Source: a bacterium (GTDB lineage Bacteria; Krumholzibacteriota; Krumholzibacteria; LZORAL124-64-63). Taken from it: a stretch of DNA of 9,807 nt. Under the pieces are notes generated by a model. That model was not told the origin of the DNA and searched no databases. It saw only the letters and a list, made by a program, of their open reading frames with translations. The stretch lies in contig VGXH01000035.1 of the NCBI GenBank assembly GCA_016873405.1, positions 1 through 9,807 of the forward strand, given 5' to 3'. Position numbers and translations under genes: made by a program. Positions 1 to 6,376 of the stretch are shown here, piece by piece (position 1 is the stretch's first letter; the number at the start of each line of letters is the position of its first letter).

Positions 1-1005
1 CCCCGCGACCGCGAGTTCGCCTCGCGCGGGCTGCTCGGGCGCCTGGCCTACGCCATGCACACCCAGGACCAGAACGTGCATTTCTCCCGCGCCTTCGTCT
101 GCCGCTACGGCGATCTGGCCGCCCTGAGGATGGACCCCGACGGCGACGATCCCACCGTCGCGGTCCTGCGCGACGGTCGCGAGGTCCCCATCGGCAATCC
201 TTCGCGCGAGCTGGACGCCGATCTGGTGTTGTACGCCGCGGGCGCCGAGCCGCGCGAACTGGACTGGGACGAGGTCCGCGCCATCCGCTTCGGCGCCGCA
301 CCGGCCGCTGCGCCGTCCTACGCCGAACGCCTCACCGGCACGGTGTCCTACCGCGGCGGCACGCTCACGGGCGCGCTGCAGTGGGATCTTTCCGAAGGCA
401 CCAGCCTGGACACCATCGACAGCGACCAGGAGGACGTCGCGGTGGGCAAGGTGCGTCGCCTGGCCCGCAACCGCCGCGGCGGCACCGATGTCACGCTGGA
501 CGACGGCCGGGTGCTGCAGCTGAGCGGCAGCAACGACGTCGGCAAGGGCCACCGCGGCGTGGCCGTCCTGGTGCCGGAGCTGGGCCGGGTCGTGGTGCCC
601 TGGGACCGCTTCACGAGCGCCGACGTCCGCACCGTCCCTCCCACGGCGCCGGGCTACGACGATTTCCCGGCCCCCGCCGCGCTGCAGGGCACGGTCACCG
701 TGAGTGACGGCCGCGCTCTGCGCGGCCGTGTCGTCTACGACCTGGACGAGGCCTGGACGACGGATCTCTTGCACGGCGAACTGGAGCAGTGCGGCTACCA
801 GATCCCCTTCGCGCTGGTGGCCTCCATCGCCCCGGCAGGGCCCGAGAAGATCGACGTGGTCCTGCACGGCGGCCGCCGCCTGACCCTGTCCGGCGACCAG
901 GACACCGGCCAGGGCCATGGCGGCCTGCTGGTCTTCGCGCCGGGCACGGAGGAGCCCGAGTACCTGCCCTGGAGCCGCGTGCGGCGGATCGATTTCGAAC
1001 GCTGA
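1..1005 (+). CDS. Partial protein of repeated beta-rich modules, function unknown (5' end outside window)
   Basis: The reading frame is open to the left edge, so the ATG at 55 is probably internal and the true start lies upstream. The visible part has no recognised catalytic motif. It contains three copies of a similar segment of about 46 residues, encoded at 154-291, 487-627 and 853-996. Each has a short strand pattern D-V-x-L-x-(D/G)-G-R, then a polar turn, then a hydrophobic strand, then a Trp (DWDEV, PWDRF, PWSRV) before the end. Copies 2 and 3 share a longer module (331-627 and 682-996) that begins L-x-G-T-V and contains a D-L-(S/D)-E segment. They also share the turns SGSNDVGKGH and SGDQDTGQGH. 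No signal peptide or membrane segment is seen in this part. The transketolase-like gene starts 126 bp downstream. I infer an internally duplicated all-beta protein; I do not recognise a function. Confidence 0.8.
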   Translation, partial: PRDREFASRGLLGRLAYAMHTQDQNVHFSRAFVCRYGDLAALRMDPDGDDPTVAVLRDGREVPIGNPSRELDADLVLYAAGAEPRELDWDEVRAIRFGAAPAAAPSYAERLTGTVSYRGGTLTGALQWDLSEGTSLDTIDSDQEDVAVGKVRRLARNRRGGTDVTLDDGRVLQLSGSNDVGKGHRGVAVLVPELGRVVVPWDRFTSADVRTVPPTAPGYDDFPAPAALQGTVTVSDGRALRGRVVYDLDEAWTTDLLHGELEQCGYQIPFALVASIAPAGPEKIDVVLHGGRRLTLSGDQDTGQGHGGLLVFAPGTEEPEYLPWSRVRRIDFER

Positions 1006-1119
1006 GTCCGCCCCCGGCCGCCTTCTTCTTCCTGCTTGAATCGCGCCCCCCGGTGGCCCATGTTCGCCCCTGCCGACCGCCCTTCGGCCCCGGCCCCGCC
1101 GGGGCCGCTGCCCTTGCCG

Positions 1120-1125
1120 AAGGAG
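1120..1125 (+). promoter_or_regulatory. Shine-Dalgarno site that sets a GTG start
   Basis: AAGGAG lies six bases before the GTG at 1132. The frame is open further upstream to a TTG at 1036, but the extra 32 residues would be Pro/Ala-rich with no conserved character and have no ribosome site of this quality. This is why the GTG at 1132 is taken as the start of the transketolase-like gene. Confidence 0.75.
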
Positions 1126-1131
1126 CGCCCC

Positions 1132-3477
1132 GTGTCCGCTGCCGAGCGCCTGTTCGAGGCCCAGAAGCCGAGCTTCGCCCGCTGGGAGATCCTCAAGGAC
1201 ATCGTCGACCAGCAGATCGACCTCATGCTGAACTACCGCCAGAGCGGCCACCCCGGCGGCAGCCGCTCCAAGGCGCACTACTTCCTGAGCCTGCTGCTGT
1301 CGGGCGCCATGCGCTGGGACATCCGCGACCCCGGCAAGCGGTTCGGCGACCGCTTCGTCCTGGTGGCCGGCCACACGGTGCCGCTGGTCTACGGCACGCT
1401 CGCGGTGTTCAACGAGGCGCTGCGCCTGATGTACGCGAAGACCGGCGATGCGAAGTACCTGGTCAAGGGCGGCGGCGAGCGCATGCTCACCTGGGAGGAC
1501 CTCCTTGGCTTCCGCGACGTCGGCGGCCTGCCCGGCCACGCCGAGATGGAAGGCAAGAACCTCTTCGTGAAGTTCAACACCGGCCCCAGCGGCCACGGAG
1601 CTCCGGCCGCCGTCGGCGAGGCGCTGGCGCTGCGCTGCGCGCGGGCGCAGGGCGTGCGCGTGTGGGGCATCGAGGGCGAGGGCGGGCACACGGCCGGCTG
1701 CTGGCACGAGGCCAAGAACTCGGCCTACGGCCTGGGCCTGGACAACCTGTGCATGATCCTCGACTGGAACGACTACGGCATCGACCCCAATGCCTACAGC
1801 TCCATGGTGCACGGCACTCCGCGGGACTGGTTCGCGCCCTATGGCTGGGATGTGCACGAGGCCCCTGACGGCAGCGACTGGGAGCAGGTCACGAGAGCGC
1901 TTCTGGCGGCCGCCCACGGCCCCGGCACGCCGCTGCGCCCCAGGATGATCTTCGGCCGCACCCGCAAGGGCCGCGGCTATCACAAGTACGATTCGTCGGC
2001 GCACGGCTCGCCGCACAAGATGAACGACCGGAACTTCTGGCAATGTCGCCAGGACTTCAGCGAGCGCTACGGCACACGATGGTTCGGCCAGGGTGAACCC
2101 GCGCCGATCGACGCCGAAGCGAGGCGCGAGCAGTTTGCCGCCAACCTCAACGCCGCGCTGGACGTGCTGCGTCGCGACGAGGATCTGGTGCGCTACCTGG
2201 CCGACAGGTTGATCGAGATCGGCGACAGCGTGCCGGAAGAGATCCCCGGCTTCCGCCTCCCGGACGACAGGAATCCGCTGCAGGATCCCGCGCTGCTGGA
2301 TGCCGCCGCCTACCCGGCGGCCATCTGGGCCAAGCCCGGCGACAAGCAGCCCAACCGCGCCGGCCTGTCCGCCTGGGGCGGCTGGATCAACGGCTACTGC
2401 CAGGAGAAATACGGCCGGCCGCTGTTCCTGGCCTGTTCCGCGGACCTGGCCGGGTCCACGAGCATCGCCGGCTTCGCCGAGTCCTTCGACGGCAAGCCCG
2501 GCCTGGGCTGGTACCACCGCGAGACGAATCCCGACGGCGTGCTGATGCCCCAGGGCATCACCGAGTTCGCGAACGCCGGCATCATGGTCGGCGCCGCCTC
2601 GGTGAACCTGTCGCGCGACCCCGAGAAGGAGTTCAACGGCTTCTTCACCGCCTGCAGCACCTACGCCGCGTTCAGCTACCTGAAGTACGGCCCCATGCGC
2701 CTGTACAGCCAGCTGGCGCAGGACTGCGAATTGAAGGTCGGCGCCGTGATCTGGGTGGCCGGCCACAGCGGCCCGGAGACCGGCGAGGACAGCCGCACCC
2801 ACTTCGGCATCTTCAGCCCCGCCGCCACGCAGATGTTCCCCGACGGCCACGTCATCGACATCCACCCCTGGGAGTACAACGAGGTGCCGGTGCTGCTGGC
2901 CGCGGCCCTGCGCACCGGCCGGCCCATCGTGGCGCTGCACCTGACCCGGCCGCCGGTGACCATCCCCGACCGCGCGAAGCTGGGCCTGGGCTCCCACTTC
3001 GACGCCGCCCGCGGCGCCTACGTGCTGCGCGACTGGAAGCCCGGCCTGCCGCGCCAGGGCGTGGTGATGGTGCAGGGCACGATGAGCACGGCCAACCTCA
3101 TCGACGCGTTGCCGGCCATCGACGCCGCCGGCGTGAACGTGAAGTTCGTCGCGGTGCCCAGCCCGCAGCTCTTCGCGCTGCAGGACGAGGCCTACCGCGA
3201 CGCCGTGCTCTCGCCGGGCGACCGCCTCAACAGCACCTACATCACCAACCGCGCTCGCCGCACCATGTACGACTGGACCTTCAACCCGCTGGCCGAGCGC
3301 TACGCCATGACCAGCGACTGGGACGACCGGTGGCGCCCCGGCGGCTCGCCCGAGGACGTCTGCGAGACGGCCGGCCTGGACGCCGAGTCCCTGGCGCAGG
3401 GTGTGATCACGTTCGCCGAGGACTGGGCCGCCCGGATGAAGGAACTGGGCGGCATGCTGGGCGAGGCCCGGGACTGA
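1132..3477 (+). CDS. Transketolase-superfamily thiamine-diphosphate enzyme (781 aa)
   Basis: This looks like a single-chain transketolase-type enzyme, transferring two-carbon units with thiamine diphosphate (ThDP) and a divalent metal in the cytoplasm. The N-terminal part has H-P-G-G-S (His40), like the substrate/cofactor loop of transketolases. It is followed by the ThDP/metal motif G182-E-G-G with Asn213 in DWNDYG, the spacing expected for the GDG-x(25-30)-N motif, and by a His-rich loop HGSPHKMN (His291). In the pyrimidine-binding half, Glu478 in GITEFANAG sits where the ThDP-activating Glu of the family (GxREH-type) is found. A G-E-D-S-R-T-H segment (552-557) matches the family's later conserved G-E-D-x-x-T-H block. 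At 781 residues it is about 100 longer than ordinary transketolases (about 620-690). It may therefore be a divergent subfamily with a different acceptor or donor, and is not confidently tktA. A hairpin follows the stop codon. Confidence 0.85.
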   Translation: MSAAERLFEAQKPSFARWEILKDIVDQQIDLMLNYRQSGHPGGSRSKAHYFLSLLLSGAMRWDIRDPGKRFGDRFVLVAGHTVPLVYGTLAVFNEALRLMYAKTGDAKYLVKGGGERMLTWEDLLGFRDVGGLPGHAEMEGKNLFVKFNTGPSGHGAPAAVGEALALRCARAQGVRVWGIEGEGGHTAGCWHEAKNSAYGLGLDNLCMILDWNDYGIDPNAYSSMVHGTPRDWFAPYGWDVHEAPDGSDWEQVTRALLAAAHGPGTPLRPRMIFGRTRKGRGYHKYDSSAHGSPHKMNDRNFWQCRQDFSERYGTRWFGQGEPAPIDAEARREQFAANLNAALDVLRRDEDLVRYLADRLIEIGDSVPEEIPGFRLPDDRNPLQDPALLDAAAYPAAIWAKPGDKQPNRAGLSAWGGWINGYCQEKYGRPLFLACSADLAGSTSIAGFAESFDGKPGLGWYHRETNPDGVLMPQGITEFANAGIMVGAASVNLSRDPEKEFNGFFTACSTYAAFSYLKYGPMRLYSQLAQDCELKVGAVIWVAGHSGPETGEDSRTHFGIFSPAATQMFPDGHVIDIHPWEYNEVPVLLAAALRTGRPIVALHLTRPPVTIPDRAKLGLGSHFDAARGAYVLRDWKPGLPRQGVVMVQGTMSTANLIDALPAIDAAGVNVKFVAVPSPQLFALQDEAYRDAVLSPGDRLNSTYITNRARRTMYDWTFNPLAERYAMTSDWDDRWRPGGSPEDVCETAGLDAESLAQGVITFAEDWAARMKELGGMLGEARD

Positions 3478-3527
3478 GGATCGCGGCGCCGGCCGGTGCG
3501 GTGCCGCGTCATCCGGGCTTCACGAAA

Positions 3528-3553
3528 GCGCCCGCGGCAGTCGCCGCGGGCGC
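3528..3553 (+). terminator. GC-rich hairpin after transketolase-like gene
   Basis: Perfect 11-bp inverted repeat (GCGCCCGCGGC / GCCGCGGGCGC) with a 4-base loop, 50 bp after the transketolase-like stop codon. It is followed on the plus strand by a pyrimidine run (CCTCTTCTCCC). The tail is weak in T, as is common in GC-rich genomes, so termination is probable and not certain. Confidence 0.6.
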
Positions 3554-3571
3554 CCTCTTCTCCCGGATCGT

Positions 3572-3593
3572 CGCCCGGCCCGGCGGCCGGGCG
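3572..3593 (-). terminator. GC-rich hairpin after the Cys-rich repeat gene
   Basis: Perfect 9-bp inverted repeat (CGCCCGGCC / GGCCGGGCG) with a CGGC loop, 10 bp beyond the stop codon of the minus-strand Cys-rich gene. Together with the hairpin at 3528-3553 it forms a back-to-back pair between two convergent genes. There is no clear T tail on the minus strand, so it may be a weak terminator or an RNA-stabilising stem. Confidence 0.45.
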
Positions 3594-3603
3594 GCGCCGT
3601 CAG

Positions 3604-4248
3604 CTACTTGCCGGCATGCGTGCAGGCGCTGGCGCCGGCGCAGGTGGCCGAACAGGCCGCCTTGTCCTTGCAAGCGGCCTTGTCCTTGCAGGCCGCCTTG
3701 TCCTTGCAAGCCGCCTTGTCCTTGCAAGCCGCCTTGTCCTTACAGGATTCCTGGCACGCCTTCTTGCATGCCTCGTCACACGCCGTCTTGCACGCGGACT
3801 TGTCCTTGCACACGCACTTGTCCGAGCAAGCCGCCTTGTCCTTGCACGCGGCGCCGGTGGCGCAGGCCTTGTCACTGTGGCAAGCCTTGGCCCGGTGCTT
3901 CGCGCACGCCGGCCCCTCGCCCACCAGGCACATGCCGACGCAGGCGTTGCCGCCGCCATGGTGCCGCATCATCATCTTGTGGCCCTTGCACCCGTGGCCA
4001 CCGTGCCCGCACTTCGTCGCGCAGGCTTTGGCATCGCCATGCCCGCACTTCGTCGCGCAGGCTTTGGCATCGCCGTGTCCGCACTTCGTCGCGCAGGCTT
4101 TGGCGTCGGCATGGGTGCACGTCGCGGCGCAGGCCTTGCCGGCCTCAGGGGCGGCGGCGGGGGTATCATCGGCCAGGGCCACGGCGGTCGAGAGCATCAG
4201 GGCGAGCAGCAGCCCGCCGAACACGGACAGGTACTTACGGACATCCAT
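3604..4248 (-). CDS. Exported Cys-rich tandem-repeat protein, probable metal-binding protein
   Basis: 214 residues with an N-terminal signal peptide (hydrophobic stretch about residues 9-25, probable cut after VALA at 26), so the mature protein is likely periplasmic or secreted. The mature part carries all 30 cysteines. Residues 36-83 are four 12-residue units, the last three nearly identical (DAKACATKCGHG), giving C-x3-C-x-H spacing. Residues 82-97 are His/Met-rich (GHGGHGCKGHKMMMRHH). Residues 169-198 are five exact tandem CKDKAA units, with one more exact unit at 135-140 and a variant (CKDKSA) at 147-152. The thiols, His and Met suggest binding of Cu, Zn, Cd or similar metal, like an exported metallothionein, but no named family is recognised. 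A strong ribosome site (GGAGGA, complement of 4256-4261) precedes the ATG. A second Cys-rich gene lies 55 bp upstream on the same strand. Metal binding is inferred from composition only. Confidence 0.85.
   Translation of the reverse strand: MDVRKYLSVFGGLLLALMLSTAVALADDTPAAAPEAGKACAATCTHADAKACATKCGHGDAKACATKCGHGDAKACATKCGHGGHGCKGHKMMMRHHGGGNACVGMCLVGEGPACAKHRAKACHSDKACATGAACKDKAACSDKCVCKDKSACKTACDEACKKACQESCKDKAACKDKAACKDKAACKDKAACKDKAACSATCAGASACTHAGK
3655..3744 (-). repeat. Five tandem 18-bp coding repeats (CKDKAA)
   Basis: Five consecutive 18-bp units encode CKDKAA without interruption. At the DNA level the units differ only at a few bases (e.g. GCAAG versus GCAGG, and AAGCGGCC versus AAGCCGCC), which indicates recent expansion by slippage or recombination. 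The copy number is likely to vary among strains. Confidence 0.9.
4000..4107 (-). repeat. Three tandem 36-bp coding repeats (DAKACATKCGHG)
   Basis: Three nearly identical 36-bp units encode the 12-residue C-x3-C-x-H unit. A more diverged fourth unit (residues 36-47 of the protein) lies just upstream in the gene, suggesting an older duplication followed by a recent one. Confidence 0.88.
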
Positions 4249-4279
4249 CGTCGAATCCTCCGGTCACACGTTGGGGTGG

Positions 4280-4301
4280 GGCGCGTCCACCCGGACGCGC
4301 C
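4280..4301 (-). other. Intergenic hairpin between the two Cys-rich genes
   Basis: Perfect 9-bp stem (GGCGCGTCC / GGACGCGCC) with a 4-base loop, starting two bases after the stop codon of the upstream Cys-rich gene and ending 18 bases before the ribosome site of the downstream one. No T-run follows on the minus strand. It could be a partial terminator or an mRNA-stabilising stem that gives the two genes different expression levels. Confidence 0.5.
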
Positions 4302-4303
4302 GC

Positions 4304-4813
4304 TCAGGCGAACTGGGAATCGCCTGCCCCCCGCGGAGGGGGCACCGGGGGCCGGAGGTCACGGGAATCGGCGACAAGGTCGCCGTCGGGCAGGGACCCG
4401 AGCACCGAGCGCTGGGGATCGGGGGCCGGGGCCGCGAAGGTCAGGAGGGGCGCCGCCCCGCAGCCGACGCAATGGGAGCAGCGCGCCGCACCGCTGTCCG
4501 GGCAGGAGGGCGCCCGAGCCGGGGCTCCGAGCGGCTCGTCGCAGCCGCCGCGCCGGGACTCGCCGGCCGCGGGTGCCGCCGCCACCCCGGCCGCGCAGCA
4601 GCAGCCGTGGACGGCCACCTGGAGCGCCGGTGCGGTCGCGGCCGCCGGCTCGCGCGAGGCCGCCCGATGCGACGCGACCGCCGGCCAGAGGCCAAGCCAG
4701 GCCGCGAGCAGCAGCCAGGAAGACGCGCGGAGGCCGGTGACGGGGCGAGGCAAGACGGGGCGAGGCAAGACGGGACGCTCCCGGGGGCTTGGCGCGGGAT
4801 CCATCACCCGCAT
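4304..4813 (-). CDS. Small Cys-rich protein with one hydrophobic segment, unknown function
   Basis: 169 residues if it starts at the ATG at 4813; an ATG at 4804 is an equally possible start, since neither has a clear ribosome site. The frame extends further upstream, but that part would overlap the divergent gene at 5074 and looks non-coding. A basic, Pro-rich N-terminus precedes one hydrophobic segment (about residues 31-48, SSWLLLAAWLGLWPAVA), which is either a long signal peptide or a membrane anchor. The remainder has eight Cys: CCC at 71-73, Cys91, Cys104, and a CSHCVGC cluster (Cys112, 115, 118). It ends in a Pro-rich tail. The overall look (one hydrophobic segment, clustered Cys/His, RPP-type tail) loosely recalls small exported proteins found in copper-resistance loci (e.g. 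DUF2946 type), but I cannot assign a family. Codon use (high GC3) supports real coding. It probably forms an operon with the downstream repeat protein. Confidence 0.6.
   Translation of the reverse strand: MRVMDPAPSPRERPVLPRPVLPRPVTGLRASSWLLLAAWLGLWPAVASHRAASREPAAATAPALQVAVHGCCCAAGVAAAPAAGESRRGGCDEPLGAPARAPSCPDSGAARCSHCVGCGAAPLLTFAAPAPDPQRSVLGSLPDGDLVADSRDLRPPVPPPRGAGDSQFA
4741..4770. repeat. Perfect 15-bp tandem duplication
   Basis: CGGGGCGAGGCAAGA occurs twice head to tail (4741-4755 and 4756-4770), followed by a partial third start (CGGGA). It lies in frame near the 5' end of the minus-strand Cys-rich gene and duplicates the pentapeptide VLPRP. Confidence 0.85.
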
Positions 4814-5073
4814 CCGGCTTGGAACACCGGCCGGCCCGCGGGAGTTCCCGAGGTGGCGGCCGCATGGGGAAACCGGGCACCTCGGCATCGGGCAACCGGA
4901 CGTCCGCCGGCCGCACACCCACGAGGCGGCGTCCATTGTGGCAGATCCGGCCCGCGACGGCAAGCCTGCGGGACTCGACGTGCGGGACTCGACGCCGGGC
5001 ACCGCGGCGGCTATCGTGGGCCGTGTCGCGGAAGCCGGCCGCCGGCACTCTCCACCTCCACCAGGAAGCGTCC
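4814..5073. promoter_or_regulatory. Divergent intergenic region, presumed promoters for both sides
   Basis: 260 bp separate the divergent Cys-rich pair (-) and the PLD operon (+), so promoters for both must lie here or just inside the flanking genes. The sequence is very GC-rich and I see no convincing -35/-10 pair for a housekeeping sigma factor or a clear operator palindrome. The only obvious structure is a perfect 14-bp tandem duplication at 4967-4994. Open frames that cross this region have irregular composition and are not credible genes. Confidence 0.45.
4967..4994. repeat. Perfect 14-bp tandem duplication in divergent promoter region
   Basis: TGCGGGACTCGACG is repeated exactly twice without a gap (4967-4980, 4981-4994), about 80 bp before the PLD start codon. 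It could be a slippage product or a doubled protein-binding site; the sequence alone does not decide. Confidence 0.8.
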
Positions 5074-6354
5074 ATGCGCCTGACCACCGCCCTCCTGACG
5101 GCCGCTGCGCTGGCCGCAGCCGCCCTGCCGCCATCGACCGCGCGCGCCGCCGATCCCGCGCCCGGCACCTACACCCTGGTCGAGAGCTGGCCCCAGCACA
5201 CCGCCCTGGACCTGCCCGGCATCCCCGATGCGCCCGAGGTCTGGCGCCGCGAGATGGCCGGCGCCGGCAGGCGCCTGGACCTGGCCGGCTTCTACTTCAG
5301 CCGCAAGGGCGACGGCAAGGACGCCGAGGGCCCCGCGGGCGCGCCCGACCTGCTGGCGCCCGTCCTGGACGAGGTGGCGCGGGCCGCCGGGCGCGGGGTG
5401 GCCGTCCGCCTGCTGGCCGACGCGAAGTTCGCGAAGAACTACGCGCAGGTGCCGGCCTGGGCCGCCACGCTGCCGGGCGCGGCCAGCCGCCGGTTGGACC
5501 TCTCGGGCGGCTGGGGCGGCATCCTGCACGCCAAGTACTTCCTGGTCGACGACGACGGCCTGTTCCTCGGCAGCCAGAACTTCGACTGGCGCGCCTTGGG
5601 CCAGATCCACGAGTTGGGGATCCTCGTGCGCGACCGCGAGCTGGCCGGGCAGGCGCGCCGCATCTTCGAGCTGGACTGGGCGCTGGCCGGCGGCGCGCAG
5701 GAGGCGCCCGCGGCGCAGACCGGCGCCCCCGCGCAGGCCGCCCTGGCCGGCCTGCCGGCCTCCGAGCTGGCCGGCCCCGGCGGCGAGCGCGTGCGCGCGG
5801 TGCTCGCCGCCAGCCCGCAGGCGGGCCTCCCGCCAGGCGTGCCCTGGGACCTGCCGCTGCTGGTGGAGATGATCGACGCCGCGCGCGACTCGGTGCACCT
5901 GCAGCTGCTGTCGTACCACGTGACCGACCGCGAGGGCCGGCTGTTCGACGACCTCGACCGCGCGCTCAGGCGGGCCGCGGTGCGCGGGGCGGAGGTGCGC
6001 GTCATCCTGGCCGACTGGGCCGCGACGAAGCACGCCGTGCCCTGGCTCAAGAGCCTGGCCGCGGTGCCCGGGCTGGAGCTGCGCCTGACCAGCATCCCCG
6101 CGCATCCGGAGGGCTTCATCCCCTACGCGCGCGTCGAACACGCCAAGTACGTGACCGTGGATGGGAACGCGTTGTGGATCGGCACCTCGAACTGGTCGCG
6201 CGACTACTTCTTCGAGTCGCGCAACCTGAGCCTGTTCCTGGCGGGCCCCGGCGCGCCGCGCGACGCCGACGCCTTCTTCAACCTGAGCTGGCACGGGCCC
6301 TACGCCACGGCGGTGACGCCCTGCGGAGAATACGCCGCGCCGCGCCGCAACTGA
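5074..6354 (+). CDS. Secreted phospholipase D-superfamily protein, PLD3/PLD4-like
   Basis: 426 residues. The ATG at 5074 has AGGAAG five bases upstream and starts a clear signal peptide (residues 1-26, ending TARAAD), so the product is exported. Two HKD half-sites are intact. The first is His152, Lys154 and Asp159 followed by GSQNFDWRALGQIHELG. The second is His356, Lys358 and Asp363 followed by GTSNWSRDYF. From memory of the family, the wording around both sites (LGSxNxDWRxLxQxxELG, IPYARVxHxKY, IGTSNWSxxYF), and the block between them on local peptide structure, are closer to animal PLD3/PLD4 than to classical bacterial phospholipase D, cardiolipin synthase or Nuc. Mammalian PLD3/PLD4 are lysosomal 5' exonucleases of single-stranded nucleic acids and also act on lipids. 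By analogy this could be a periplasmic nuclease or phosphodiesterase; the substrate is not shown. It is the first gene of a probable three-gene operon, 22 bp before the next gene. Confidence 0.9.
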   Translation: MRLTTALLTAAALAAAALPPSTARAADPAPGTYTLVESWPQHTALDLPGIPDAPEVWRREMAGAGRRLDLAGFYFSRKGDGKDAEGPAGAPDLLAPVLDEVARAAGRGVAVRLLADAKFAKNYAQVPAWAATLPGAASRRLDLSGGWGGILHAKYFLVDDDGLFLGSQNFDWRALGQIHELGILVRDRELAGQARRIFELDWALAGGAQEAPAAQTGAPAQAALAGLPASELAGPGGERVRAVLAASPQAGLPPGVPWDLPLLVEMIDAARDSVHLQLLSYHVTDREGRLFDDLDRALRRAAVRGAEVRVILADWAATKHAVPWLKSLAAVPGLELRLTSIPAHPEGFIPYARVEHAKYVTVDGNALWIGTSNWSRDYFFESRNLSLFLAGPGAPRDADAFFNLSWHGPYATAVTPCGEYAAPRRN

Positions 6355-6376
6355 CGATCGCCACCGGGAGGATTCC

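Noticed and set aside
1036..1131. TTG start for the transketolase-like protein
   Set aside because: The extra 32 residues are Pro/Ala-rich without family resemblance, and the GTG at 1132 has a well-placed AAGGAG.
4789..5073. Upstream extension of the PLD protein (95 extra residues)
   Set aside because: The extension is Arg/Pro-rich, crosses the intergenic region, and would bury a good signal peptide that starts at 5074 behind a clear ribosome site.
4814..5134. Upstream extension of the minus-strand Cys-rich gene to an ATG at 5134 (276 residues)
   Set aside because: It would overlap the signal-peptide region of the divergent PLD gene, and its added residues are Arg/Pro/Ser-rich as expected for antisense of GC-rich DNA. 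The ATGs at 4813 or 4804 leave a sensible intergenic region.
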